NCBI GenBank assembly: GCA_002452555.1
Contig: DKER01000142.1
Coordinates: forward strand, 1-14,413
DNA: 14,413 nt
Reading direction: 5' to 3'
DNA from: Fidelibacterota bacterium UBA6817
Lineage (GTDB): Bacteria > Fidelibacterota > Fidelibacteria > Fidelibacterales > Fidelibacteraceae
The position numbers were made by a program, and so were the translations under genes. The notes beneath the pieces were generated by a model that was given only the letters and a program-made list of their open reading frames with translations, made no database searches and was not told the DNA's origin. How positions within the stretch are numbered: position 1 is the first letter of the stretch; each line of letters begins with the position of its first letter. Positions 8,120 to 14,413 of the stretch are shown here, piece by piece.

Positions 8120-9033
8120 AAATTTGTAAAGGACATCTTTTCCTTTTGTTTCTCTTGTGGAGCACCTCTCTTCAGGGAAGTTCTTTCAGGAAAACCGGGA
8201 CCGTTGGATATACGTTTCTGGAAATTCCTGTCACATCCCGCCAGGCTGCTCTGGGCGAAGCGGCGGGAACCGTAGTCAATGATGCAGGCATTCTTTCCCT
8301 GTTTGCCAATCCGGGTGTGCTGGGGATGCAGAACGGTTATCAATTCGGCGTGGAACAATCCCGATGGATTGGAGACATCAGCCACAGTGCTGCCGGTGCT
8401 GTCATTCCTGCCGGTCTTTTGGGTCATGTAGGAATCGGTTTTAATTTCGTGGATTATGGCAGTCTGGACCACACCAATGCAGACGGTGAACAACTCGGAC
8501 AATATACAGCCCAATCAGCAGCTCTCGGTCTGACGTGGTCCCGCCGGCTGACAGATAAGTTTTCATGGGGTGTGCGACTCAACGCTGTTCAGGAACAGAT
8601 CCATACTTATTCATCGGAAAATCTACTTCTGGATATGGGTGTCTATTATGAAACCGGCTTTCAATCCCTTCGCTTTGCAGGATATATCAATAACTTTGGT
8701 GTGGACGGAAAATTTATTCGTGACTCATTTAAAATGCCGACCGTGCTTAGATTGGGATTGGCATACGATCTGTGGAATTCTCCCGTTTTTCTGTTGACTC
8801 TCGCAGCGGAACTTTCCCATCCTGCAGATAATCCGGAAAGATTTCATCTGGCAGTTGAACAACGAATTTTTGACAGGTTTTACCTGCGAACGGCTTTCAG
8901 GAATCCGGTGGATGAAGATGCATGGAGCTTCGGCGGAGGGCTGGTATTGGGAAAAATCAGGGCAGATATGGCAGTGATTCCTTTCGGACGATTCCCTGCC
9001 GTTTACTACTTTGGAATTCAGGTGAACCGATGA
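8116..9033 (+). CDS. PorV/PorQ-family outer-membrane beta-barrel protein
   Basis: A 305-aa protein. Residues 1-21 are a signal peptide (LFLLFLLW core). The mature start carries the PorV/PorQ-family signature: FLEIPVTSRQAALGEAAG at ~34-51, then a Gly/Ala-rich turn and LFANPGVLG at ~62-70. Repeated amphipathic strands follow (VGIGFNFVDYGSL, LRFAGYINNFGV, LRLGLAYDL), typical of a FadL-like barrel. In T9SS, PorV carries sorting-domain cargo to the attachment/secretion machinery at the outer membrane, and PorQ has a related role. The start is ATG 8116, overlapping the previous stop as ATGA, and the gene ends in another ATGA overlap with the next gene, so translation is probably coupled with both neighbours. 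Being encoded next to three sorting-domain proteins rather than with the T9SS core suggests a locus-dedicated helper. Which family member it is, and whether it acts in secretion or in transport, is unresolved. Confidence 0.85.
   Translation: MKICKGHLFLLFLLWSTSLQGSSFRKTGTVGYTFLEIPVTSRQAALGEAAGTVVNDAGILSLFANPGVLGMQNGYQFGVEQSRWIGDISHSAAGAVIPAGLLGHVGIGFNFVDYGSLDHTNADGEQLGQYTAQSAALGLTWSRRLTDKFSWGVRLNAVQEQIHTYSSENLLLDMGVYYETGFQSLRFAGYINNFGVDGKFIRDSFKMPTVLRLGLAYDLWNSPVFLLTLAAELSHPADNPERFHLAVEQRIFDRFYLRTAFRNPVDEDAWSFGGGLVLGKIRADMAVIPFGRFPAVYYFGIQVNR
9020..9025 (+). promoter_or_regulatory. Shine-Dalgarno AGGTGA deciding the start at 9030
   Basis: AGGTGA lies four bases before ATG 9030, which overlaps the upstream TGA. 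This start gives a clean signal peptide. The longer frame from 8922 would overlap the PorV-like gene by more than 100 bp and bury the signal peptide. Confidence 0.6.
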
Positions 9034-9758
9034 AAAATTACCCCATCATAATTATTTCTATCATACTGGGGTTATTGTTTTCTGTAACATCCCTTCCAGC
9101 AGTCACGTTGGAAAATCTGTCCGTTCATGCCGGATATGCCTTTGGTTCACAAAAAGATACATTGGTAAATTCTGTTAACGGACCCGGTTTCGAAGTGCGA
9201 TTGGACTGGCGGATTTCCGAACGCTGGTCTTTTCGTTTAAACAGCGGACACTGGTATCTGTCCATAGACCAGGATAATGCTCACAGAGTCATGGACTGGC
9301 CTTACTGGAAACAGATCTATGGTTATGTTGTGTATCTTGCAGAAAACAATCCCGTGTTTGATGTTAATGTTAATCCAAAACAGGATTTAAAGATCAAGCC
9401 GGTGGAAGCCGGTCTGCTTTGGACAAGCAACAAAACCGCCCGCTTTCAGGTTTGTCTGAGTCTTCTCGGAGGTGCTACCTTTTATCGAAGACAGCTTTAT
9501 ATCGAAGAATACTGGACAAAACACTTTCCATCTATAGATTACAGTTTCTCCTACGATTTCCAGAATCGGTCCGATGCAAAAAACGGCCGGGTCTGGAATG
9601 TCTCACCCGGTGTTTGTCTGAACTGGCGTGTTTCGGATTATATTTTACTATCTGGAGAAGGTCTGTACCGGTATTATTTGAATAACCGGAAAGATGCAGA
9701 TTTCTTTCCGCTTAAAAATCATCTGCAGATAAAGGCAGGCATCCATTTTATCTATTAA
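9030..9758 (+). CDS. Small outer-membrane beta-barrel protein, function unknown
   Basis: A 242-aa protein. Residues 1 to ~23 form a signal peptide (IIIISIILGLLFSV, cleavage near LPAVT). The mature part alternates polar and hydrophobic/aromatic residues with charged turns: LSVHAGYAFG, GPGFEVRLDWRI, WSFRLNSGHWYLSI, AGLLWTSNK, VCLSLLGGATFYRR, GVCLNWRV, LLSGEGLYRYYL. It ends in a strand with a terminal aromatic (IKAGIHFIY), the usual signal for insertion by the BAM machinery. About eight to ten strands would fit its length. I do not recognise a named family beyond the general OMP beta-barrel fold. It is translationally coupled to the PorV-like gene (ATGA overlap) and is followed after 16 bp by another small barrel gene, so it is likely a structural or porin-like member of the same locus. 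Confidence 0.75.
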   Translation: MKNYPIIIISIILGLLFSVTSLPAVTLENLSVHAGYAFGSQKDTLVNSVNGPGFEVRLDWRISERWSFRLNSGHWYLSIDQDNAHRVMDWPYWKQIYGYVVYLAENNPVFDVNVNPKQDLKIKPVEAGLLWTSNKTARFQVCLSLLGGATFYRRQLYIEEYWTKHFPSIDYSFSYDFQNRSDAKNGRVWNVSPGVCLNWRVSDYILLSGEGLYRYYLNNRKDADFFPLKNHLQIKAGIHFIY

Positions 9759-9774
9759 AAAAGAACGGTGAATT

Positions 9775-10467
9775 GTGACATCAGCAACTCATAAAGACAC
9801 AAAAAAAATCTTACAAACGTTGATTTTCATATTTTTATTTTTCGAATTTTTACCGGTTAACGCAACAGCTCAGGAACAAATCTGGCTTGGTTCCGGCTGG
9901 GAAACAATATATCCTCTTGCCGGTTTACACGACCGTTTCGAGTCAATTCAAACCTCTGCATTCTCAATCGGTTGGCGCCGGGACGACAATTCAGGTGTCA
10001 TGCTTCAATACCGCTTTATGGATTTCAATCAGGTCAACCGGAATAAAGTCCCCTTTGACAGTCTGCATATGACTCTTAAAAATTCGTCAGGCGGTTTCCT
10101 TTACCAATATGAAATTTTCAAGCCTGTTTCGTGGTTTACGGTTTACATACAGGCGGGTATTACGCTGAACCGGTGGGAATTTAAGCGGGATGCTTTTTAT
10201 ACCGTCATACAGCCTGATTCCATCCGAACGTTTGCCCCTGTGGTTGTAGATCTGGATAAACACAAACGGACGGATTGGAGCTGGGGGGGTAAGTCAGGAA
10301 TCGGATTTGAATTTTCTCCGGTCCGGTGGCTTGATATGGGCTGGCATGGCAATGCCCATCTTATCGCAGCTGAACTTTGGCCTATGCTTGCCATAAACCT
10401 GGAAAATGTAAGCGGATTAAAAATGTTCGAACATCAATTCTACATGAGGATATCATATCATTGGTAA
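9775..10467 (+). CDS. Second small outer-membrane beta-barrel protein, function unknown
   Basis: A 230-aa protein from GTG 9775. No in-frame ATG occurs before the mature region, and this start gives a complete signal peptide (KKILQTLIFIFLFFEFL, cleavage expected after ATA at about residue 32). The leader ACGGTGA is a moderate ribosome binding site. The mature part has amphipathic strands typical of outer-membrane barrels: TSAFSIGWRR, GVMLQYRFMDF, GGFLYQYEIF, FTVYIQAGITLNRWEF, GGKSGIGFEFSP, LDMGWHGNAHLI, and a C-terminal strand ending in aromatic Trp (FYMRISYHW). It resembles the preceding gene's product in size and inferred fold, but I see no strong sequence identity between them. It sits 16 bp after that gene and 14 bp before the lipoprotein hydrolase gene. 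Porin, adhesin or accessory scaffold are all possible. Confidence 0.72.
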   Translation: MTSATHKDTKKILQTLIFIFLFFEFLPVNATAQEQIWLGSGWETIYPLAGLHDRFESIQTSAFSIGWRRDDNSGVMLQYRFMDFNQVNRNKVPFDSLHMTLKNSSGGFLYQYEIFKPVSWFTVYIQAGITLNRWEFKRDAFYTVIQPDSIRTFAPVVVDLDKHKRTDWSWGGKSGIGFEFSPVRWLDMGWHGNAHLIAAELWPMLAINLENVSGLKMFEHQFYMRISYHW

Positions 10468-10468
10468 C

Positions 10469-10475
10469 GGAAGGA
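10469..10475 (+). promoter_or_regulatory. Strong Shine-Dalgarno GGAAGGA deciding the start at 10482
   Basis: GGAAGGA lies six bases before ATG 10482. This start yields a standard lipoprotein signal peptide. The longer open frame from 10377 overlaps the upstream gene by about 90 bp and has no export signal at its N-terminus. Confidence 0.7.
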
Positions 10476-10481
10476 ATTGTC

Positions 10482-11804
10482 ATGAATAAAAAAAACGCAG
10501 CGGTCATTGTATTTCTATTGGGAATGCTAATTATATCCGGTTCATGCAGAAAACAAAAAAACGAAGCTGTAAACTGGTTATGGATTGATGCGTCTGCCAA
10601 TTTTGAACGGCTGGCTTCAGAAGATTCCATCCGGTATTATATGGATAAGATAAAGAAAACCGGCTTTGACGGGGTTATTGTGGATTTGAAACCCATATCC
10701 GGTGAAGTTTTATATGACAGTAAAATCGCCCCCAGAGCACTGGAATGGCGGGGTTTTACACGGGATAAAGATTTTGATTATCCGGGCTTGATGATCAAAT
10801 ATGCCCGTGAAAACGGACTGGTTGTACTGGCCGCCATGAACTGTTTTTCAGAAGGATGGAAAGACCACCGGCGGGGAACTATATATACAACTCATCCTGA
10901 ATGGCAGACCATGCTCTATTTGCCGGAAGGCATAATTCCAACAACCGAATACCATGTGGGATATTCGGCCTTTGTCAATCCTGCTATTCCTGAAGTCCGT
11001 GAATATCAGTATGCCCTGTTGGAAGAGATATTGACACGTTTTGATTTCGACGGGATTGTATTGGATCGCGGGAGGTATGACAATATCCGCTCGGATTTTT
11101 CCGATTATTCCCGCCAGCTTTTTGAAGCGTGGCTGGATGAGCCTGTGAATATGTGGCCGGATGATATTTTTACCTGGTCGGTCAATAATGAGGGAAAGGC
11201 GGTTCATATTCCCGGAAAACTCTTCAAAGAGTGGATTATGTGGCGGGCAACAATTATTCATGATTTTTTCACAGAAGCCAGGATACGTGTAAAAAGTATC
11301 CGTCCCGATGCAATTTTTTCTGATTATGTAGGAGCCTGGTATCCCAGCTATTATGAACTGGGCGTAAACTGGGGCAGTAAAGATTACGATCCATCCCAGG
11401 AGTATGACTGGGCTCTTCCGGAATATAAGGAAACCGGGTACGCCGAAACCCTTGATTTTTTGTTTACGGGCTGTTATTTCTACCCGGTAACCATTGCTGA
11501 AGTTGAAAGTCTGCTGGATAACTGGAAAAAGAAACCCAACCGGGAGGCCGGTATGGAAGAGAAATATAAACCATATCACTCCGTTGAAGGCTCGGCAAAA
11601 ATGTCCATGCTTGTCACCAAAGGAAAAATTCCTGTCTATGGCAGTCTTTACGTTCAGCAATACAAAGACGAAAACGACCCGGAACAATTTGTAAAAGCCA
11701 TGAAAATACTCCATCAGGAAACAGATGGCATGATGATCTTCGATATGGTCCATCTGGTCATGTTTGACTGGTGGGAGGAAAGCAGCCAAAACAGTAGCCG
11801 GTAG
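10482..11804 (+). CDS. Lipoprotein TIM-barrel glycoside hydrolase-like protein (GHL10/alpha-amylase-like)
   Basis: A 440-aa protein. Residues 1-21 are a lipoprotein signal peptide with lipobox IISGSC and Cys22 as the lipidation site. The rest reads as a (beta/alpha)8 hydrolase: WLWIDASANFERL at the first strand, KKTGFDGVIVDLKPISG at the second, ARENGLVVLAAMNCFSEGW, FVNPAIPEVREY at ~165-173, and FDGIVLDRGRYDN at 189-201 with D190/D195 as candidate catalytic or substrate residues. Later strands include AIFSDYVGAWYP, LDFLFTGCYFYP and TDGMMIFDMVHL. The PAxPEV...DGIxxDRxRYxN pattern is shared with the secreted hydrolase at 304-2817, so the two are probably distant homologues. Unlike that enzyme it has no sorting domain or accessory domains; the lipid anchor would hold it on a membrane facing the periplasm or the surface. 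It is the last gene of the plus-strand cluster. Substrate and exact GH/GHL family are not certain. Confidence 0.8.
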   Translation: MNKKNAAVIVFLLGMLIISGSCRKQKNEAVNWLWIDASANFERLASEDSIRYYMDKIKKTGFDGVIVDLKPISGEVLYDSKIAPRALEWRGFTRDKDFDYPGLMIKYARENGLVVLAAMNCFSEGWKDHRRGTIYTTHPEWQTMLYLPEGIIPTTEYHVGYSAFVNPAIPEVREYQYALLEEILTRFDFDGIVLDRGRYDNIRSDFSDYSRQLFEAWLDEPVNMWPDDIFTWSVNNEGKAVHIPGKLFKEWIMWRATIIHDFFTEARIRVKSIRPDAIFSDYVGAWYPSYYELGVNWGSKDYDPSQEYDWALPEYKETGYAETLDFLFTGCYFYPVTIAEVESLLDNWKKKPNREAGMEEKYKPYHSVEGSAKMSMLVTKGKIPVYGSLYVQQYKDENDPEQFVKAMKILHQETDGMMIFDMVHLVMFDWWEESSQNSSR

Positions 11805-11808
11805 CGAT

Positions 11809-11857
11809 CAGTCGTCAGTCGTCAGTCGGCAGTGGGCAGTGGGCAGTCGTCAGTTAA
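11809..11857. repeat. Degenerate 7-bp tandem array, 7 units
   Basis: Consecutive heptamers read CAGTCGT, CAGTCGT, CAGTCGG, CAGTGGG, CAGTGGG, CAGTCGT, CAGTTAA. All seven share CAGT and vary in the last three bases. The array begins five bases after the stop codon of the lipoprotein gene and lies in the spacer between convergent genes. It has no inverted symmetry that would make a terminator hairpin. Confidence 0.9.
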
Positions 11858-11885
11858 CAGCCAGCCAAAGTATGCAGCGGGTACA

Positions 11886-11965
11886 TCTCAACGTCTCAAC
11901 CTCTGAACCTCTGAACCTTTAAACCTTTGAACGTCTAAACGTCTCAACCTTTGAGCCCCTGATCC
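11886..11965. repeat. Degenerate 8-bp tandem array, 10 units, abutting a stop codon
   Basis: Ten contiguous octamers follow the consensus TCTSAACC (for example TCTCAACG, TCTCAACC, TCTGAACC, TCTGAACC, TTTAAACC, TTTGAACG, TCTAAACG, TCTCAACC), with the last two units more diverged. The array ends exactly where the stop codon of the minus-strand TonB receptor gene begins (TAG, complement of 11966-11968). The 28 bases between the two arrays (11858-11885) hold nothing recognisable apart from CCAGCCAAA, which resembles the CAGCCAAAA near the end of the lipoprotein gene. Confidence 0.9.
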
Positions 11966-14413
11966 CTAAAACATAAAAATATCATCCCTGTCATTTCCGG
12001 ATTCACCATTTTCCTCTTCACCCTGCCGGCGTTGTCTGTCTCCATTTTTGTAATTGCTGAAACGGTAACTGACAGATAAAACGGTTATGGGTGATTCCCT
12101 TTTAGACCGGGAATTATTTTCAAAACCGGGACCGGTTGACGTGAATTCATATTGCCCCGAGCTAAAGACATCGCGAACCTGTAATGTTGCCGTCCAATTC
12201 CTGTTAAAGTCGTGTTTGACAGAGGCGCTGGAAACCCAGAATGCTTCCCGCCTCCCCTGACTTGTAACGGAAGGACCGCGGAAAGATGAATCAAATTGCA
12301 GACGGGTTTTAGTCCCCACAAAAAACGTATTATTAAATTTCACCCCCCAATTATTTGAACTGTTGTCAAAATTACGACCATTATAGCTTCCTTCGACACG
12401 GTACCGGTAAATATCACCGCTGAGAAAAAGTGTCCAAAATTTATATGGAGAATAGTTTATAGCAATTTCAGAACCCGTACTGTAATCTTTTCCAACATTG
12501 GAAAAAGTATAAAGCATCGTTTGCTGATCTATAGGACTCTGGACCCGTTCAATTTTATTTTCAGTGGTTCGATGGTAGATATCTGCTGTCAGGTAATCTC
12601 TTCTGCGGCTCAACTGCCAACTTGCTTCCCAGGCGTTGATATACTCCGGCTCCAATCCTGGATTTCCCTGATAAACCGAATAGACATCCCGTTGCGTTTG
12701 ATAGGGTTCCAGATACCAGTTACGGGGACGTTCTATACGTCGGGTGTATGAACCCATGACCTGATTGTTTTCAGAAATGGGAACACTCATATGAAACGAG
12801 GGAAAAAAATCCCAGCGATCCAGATTATAGGTTGTATCCTGGTTGTGAAGTTTCATGTTTCGATATGTATATTCTCCGCGACCCCCCAATTGCCATTCCA
12901 TAAGACCTAATCTGTCTTTATAAATTGTATAAATGCTATGAATAACATGTTCATAATCATTATCCTGGCTGAATTGGGATAAATAGGCATATTCATCATT
13001 GAATTGGTCCCATTCATACTTGCCTGTGATATCCCTTTCAAACGAAAGGCGGGACTGTATTCCGGCTTCTATACGCCTGTTTTCTGTTATAGGATTAACA
13101 TAATCCAACTTTAGCCGCCAATCTTTATCATCACCGTCTTCCGTGTTTTTTATACGATCCGTTAAATCATTGTTTTCATCCGTTCGAGACGTTTCATTGA
13201 ATTCTTCGCTATCCCGGTTTCTGAACTGGACAGAACCGCTCAATTCATGTTTCTCTTTTCCGAATTTTTGAGTGAAATCGAAGTTTATACTCCAGAAATC
13301 ACTTCCTCTGCTGTTTTCGTCATAGGAAGAATATGTAGCCGATACAGGTAATTCATGATAGGTTTGATTACTGATTCTGCTTCTTCCCCAGTGACCGGTT
13401 CCAAACTGAAGGGACAAATTGAGTTTTTCTGTAGGACGGTAATCAAGTCCTGTTCGAACAGACCACGACTGACGTTGATTCTCATCTTTTCCTTTTCCCT
13501 GTAAAATAAATAAGGAATCATTCAGGGTTGTTTCATTGTTTGTTGTTCGCTCTCCCCCGGACTGATAATCCCTCCAACTGATAGTATTATTCCAGGTGAA
13601 TTTGTCACGACGGACACTCAAAGCTATATTGGTTGCATACTTATCACCCGTTCCGGCGTTGATCGAGACCTGCCCGCTTACACCCGTTATTTTCTGCTTT
13701 TTTGTGATAATGTTAATAATACCGGTTGTTCCGTCCGGATCATAACGGGCACTGGGATTGGTAATAATTTCTATGGATTGAATAATCGTTGCCGGCACCT
13801 GCTCCAGTGCATCGCTTCCTTCAAACACACTGGGATGTCCATCAATTAATACCAGAAAATTGGAACTGCCGCGAAGGGTGACATTCCCTTCAATATCAAC
13901 ATCCATTGATGGAACATTCTCAAGAATTTCAACAGCAGTTCCGCTGAGTGAGGCTGCAAACTGATCCGCATGAATGACTCTTTTGTCCGCCTTGAATTCA
14001 ATAACTGGACGTTCTCCTACAACCTGCACCTCTGACAGTTGTATTGCAGCCCTTTTAATACGGATATCCGGAAGATTGATACTGGTATTGTTGGGTGTAA
14101 CACGAAAGGGTTCCGTGTCATAACTGTGATAACCGATAAATTTTACATTGGCATAAAAATTTCCGGGAGAAACTGGCGATACATAGAAATATCCGTTTTC
14201 ATCGCTCATTGCTCCATCAACCAGCAAGCTGTCCGGCAGGCGAAATATCATAACATTGGCATAACCCACACCATTATTTGTTAAATCATCCAGAACCCGA
14301 CCCTGAACAGAACCGTTGATTTGCGGCATATTTCCTATCTGCTGGGCAAATAGAGACCCTGAAAGAAGTACCGGCAGGATCAGTCTCAATTTGAGTTTTC
14401 TGTTTTTCAGCAT
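11966..14413 (-). CDS. TonB-dependent receptor of the OMP_b-brl_3 (outer membrane beta-barrel family) type
   Basis: An 815-aa protein starting with ATG at the very edge of the window (14413-14411), so the promoter and any upstream start cannot be seen. Residues 1-23 are a signal peptide (LRLILPVLLSGSLFA, cleavage before QQ). Residues ~34-120 are a CarboxypepD_reg-like domain (GSVQGRVLDDLTNNGVGYAN, DENGYFYVSP, KFIGYHSY). Residues ~126-135 (LSEVQVVGER) resemble a TonB-box region, and ~140-240 form the plug (VTLRGSSNFLVLIDGHPS, ITNPSARYDPDGTTGIINII). The remainder is a beta-barrel with YTRRIERPRNWYLEPYQ and PGLEPEYINAWE, conserved landmarks of the PF14905-type family. The last strand (LSVSYRFSNYK) is followed by a ~25-residue charged tail rich in Arg, Glu and Asp ending in IFMF, common in this family. 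It differs in class from the receptor at 2825-5899, and its convergent orientation implies separate transcription. Confidence 0.92.
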   Translation of the reverse strand: MLKNRKLKLRLILPVLLSGSLFAQQIGNMPQINGSVQGRVLDDLTNNGVGYANVMIFRLPDSLLVDGAMSDENGYFYVSPVSPGNFYANVKFIGYHSYDTEPFRVTPNNTSINLPDIRIKRAAIQLSEVQVVGERPVIEFKADKRVIHADQFAASLSGTAVEILENVPSMDVDIEGNVTLRGSSNFLVLIDGHPSVFEGSDALEQVPATIIQSIEIITNPSARYDPDGTTGIINIITKKQKITGVSGQVSINAGTGDKYATNIALSVRRDKFTWNNTISWRDYQSGGERTTNNETTLNDSLFILQGKGKDENQRQSWSVRTGLDYRPTEKLNLSLQFGTGHWGRSRISNQTYHELPVSATYSSYDENSRGSDFWSINFDFTQKFGKEKHELSGSVQFRNRDSEEFNETSRTDENNDLTDRIKNTEDGDDKDWRLKLDYVNPITENRRIEAGIQSRLSFERDITGKYEWDQFNDEYAYLSQFSQDNDYEHVIHSIYTIYKDRLGLMEWQLGGRGEYTYRNMKLHNQDTTYNLDRWDFFPSFHMSVPISENNQVMGSYTRRIERPRNWYLEPYQTQRDVYSVYQGNPGLEPEYINAWEASWQLSRRRDYLTADIYHRTTENKIERVQSPIDQQTMLYTFSNVGKDYSTGSEIAINYSPYKFWTLFLSGDIYRYRVEGSYNGRNFDNSSNNWGVKFNNTFFVGTKTRLQFDSSFRGPSVTSQGRREAFWVSSASVKHDFNRNWTATLQVRDVFSSGQYEFTSTGPGFENNSRSKRESPITVLSVSYRFSNYKNGDRQRRQGEEENGESGNDRDDIFMF

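Noticed and set aside
8922..9029. Upstream extension of the small barrel gene to ATG 8922
   Set aside because: It would overlap the PorV-like gene by about 110 bp and place the signal peptide internally. ATG 9030 has AGGTGA and an ATGA overlap.
10377..10481. Upstream extension of the lipoprotein gene to 10377
   Set aside because: It overlaps the previous gene and precedes a clear Shine-Dalgarno and lipoprotein signal peptide at 10482.
10848..11789. Long 313-codon open frame on the minus strand
   Set aside because: It lies wholly antisense to the lipoprotein hydrolase gene, which has a strong ribosome binding site, a lipobox and barrel motifs. The antisense translation is rich in Ile, Phe, His and Cys with no domain pattern.
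11809..11965. CRISPR array or rho-independent terminator in the convergent spacer
   Set aside because: Units are 7-8 bp with no unique spacers of 30 bp or so, and there is no GC-rich inverted repeat followed by a T-run on either strand.

Overview
The window looks like a chromosomal fragment of a Gram-negative bacterium of the Bacteroidota/FCB superphylum. It encodes two TonB-dependent receptors with carboxypeptidase-regulatory-like N-domains, three proteins ending in type IX secretion (T9SS) type A-like sorting domains, a PorV/PorQ-family barrel and a lipoprotein. The 'YPNPFN' form of the sorting domain, together with the trio of TonB receptor, large FN3/sorting-domain protein and PorV-like protein, resembles what I recall from non-Bacteroidota FCB lineages (Calditrichota, Marinimicrobia, KSB1-type genomes). 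That placement is inference. I see no RNA genes, insertion sequences, integrases or CRISPR arrays.

Layout: positions 1-11804 hold eight tightly packed plus-strand genes, probably one transcription unit. (1) The 3' end of a T9SS cargo gene, cut by the window edge. (2) A secreted GHL10/DUF187-type TIM-barrel glycoside hydrolase with golvesin-like and Ig-like accessory regions and a sorting domain. (3) A 1024-aa TonB-dependent receptor. (4) A surface protein of about 690 aa with FN3 and sorting domains, whose signal peptide is built partly from a hexanucleotide tandem repeat. (5) A PorV/PorQ-like protein. (6, 7) Two small outer-membrane beta-barrel proteins. (8) A second TIM-barrel glycoside-hydrolase-like protein, this one a lipoprotein. 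Gene junctions are 4-bp overlaps or gaps of 7-16 bp, except for about 150 bp before gene 4. A convergent minus-strand gene (11966-14413) encodes a second, different TonB receptor of the OMP_b-brl_3 type. The 161-bp convergent spacer carries two degenerate tandem arrays with periods of 7 and 8 bp.

Working model (inference): the plus-strand cluster is a nutrient-capture and degradation locus resembling a polysaccharide utilisation locus but with no SusD. The two glycoside hydrolase-like proteins would trim a glycan at the surface and in or near the periplasm, the TonB receptor would import the products, the PorV-like protein would help T9SS deliver the sorting-domain cargo, and the FN3/sorting-domain protein might be the receptor's surface partner. 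The substrate cannot be read from the sequence. GHL10 members act on bacterial glycans (for example peptidoglycan-derived strands), so cell-wall or exopolysaccharide scavenging is as plausible as plant or algal polysaccharide use.
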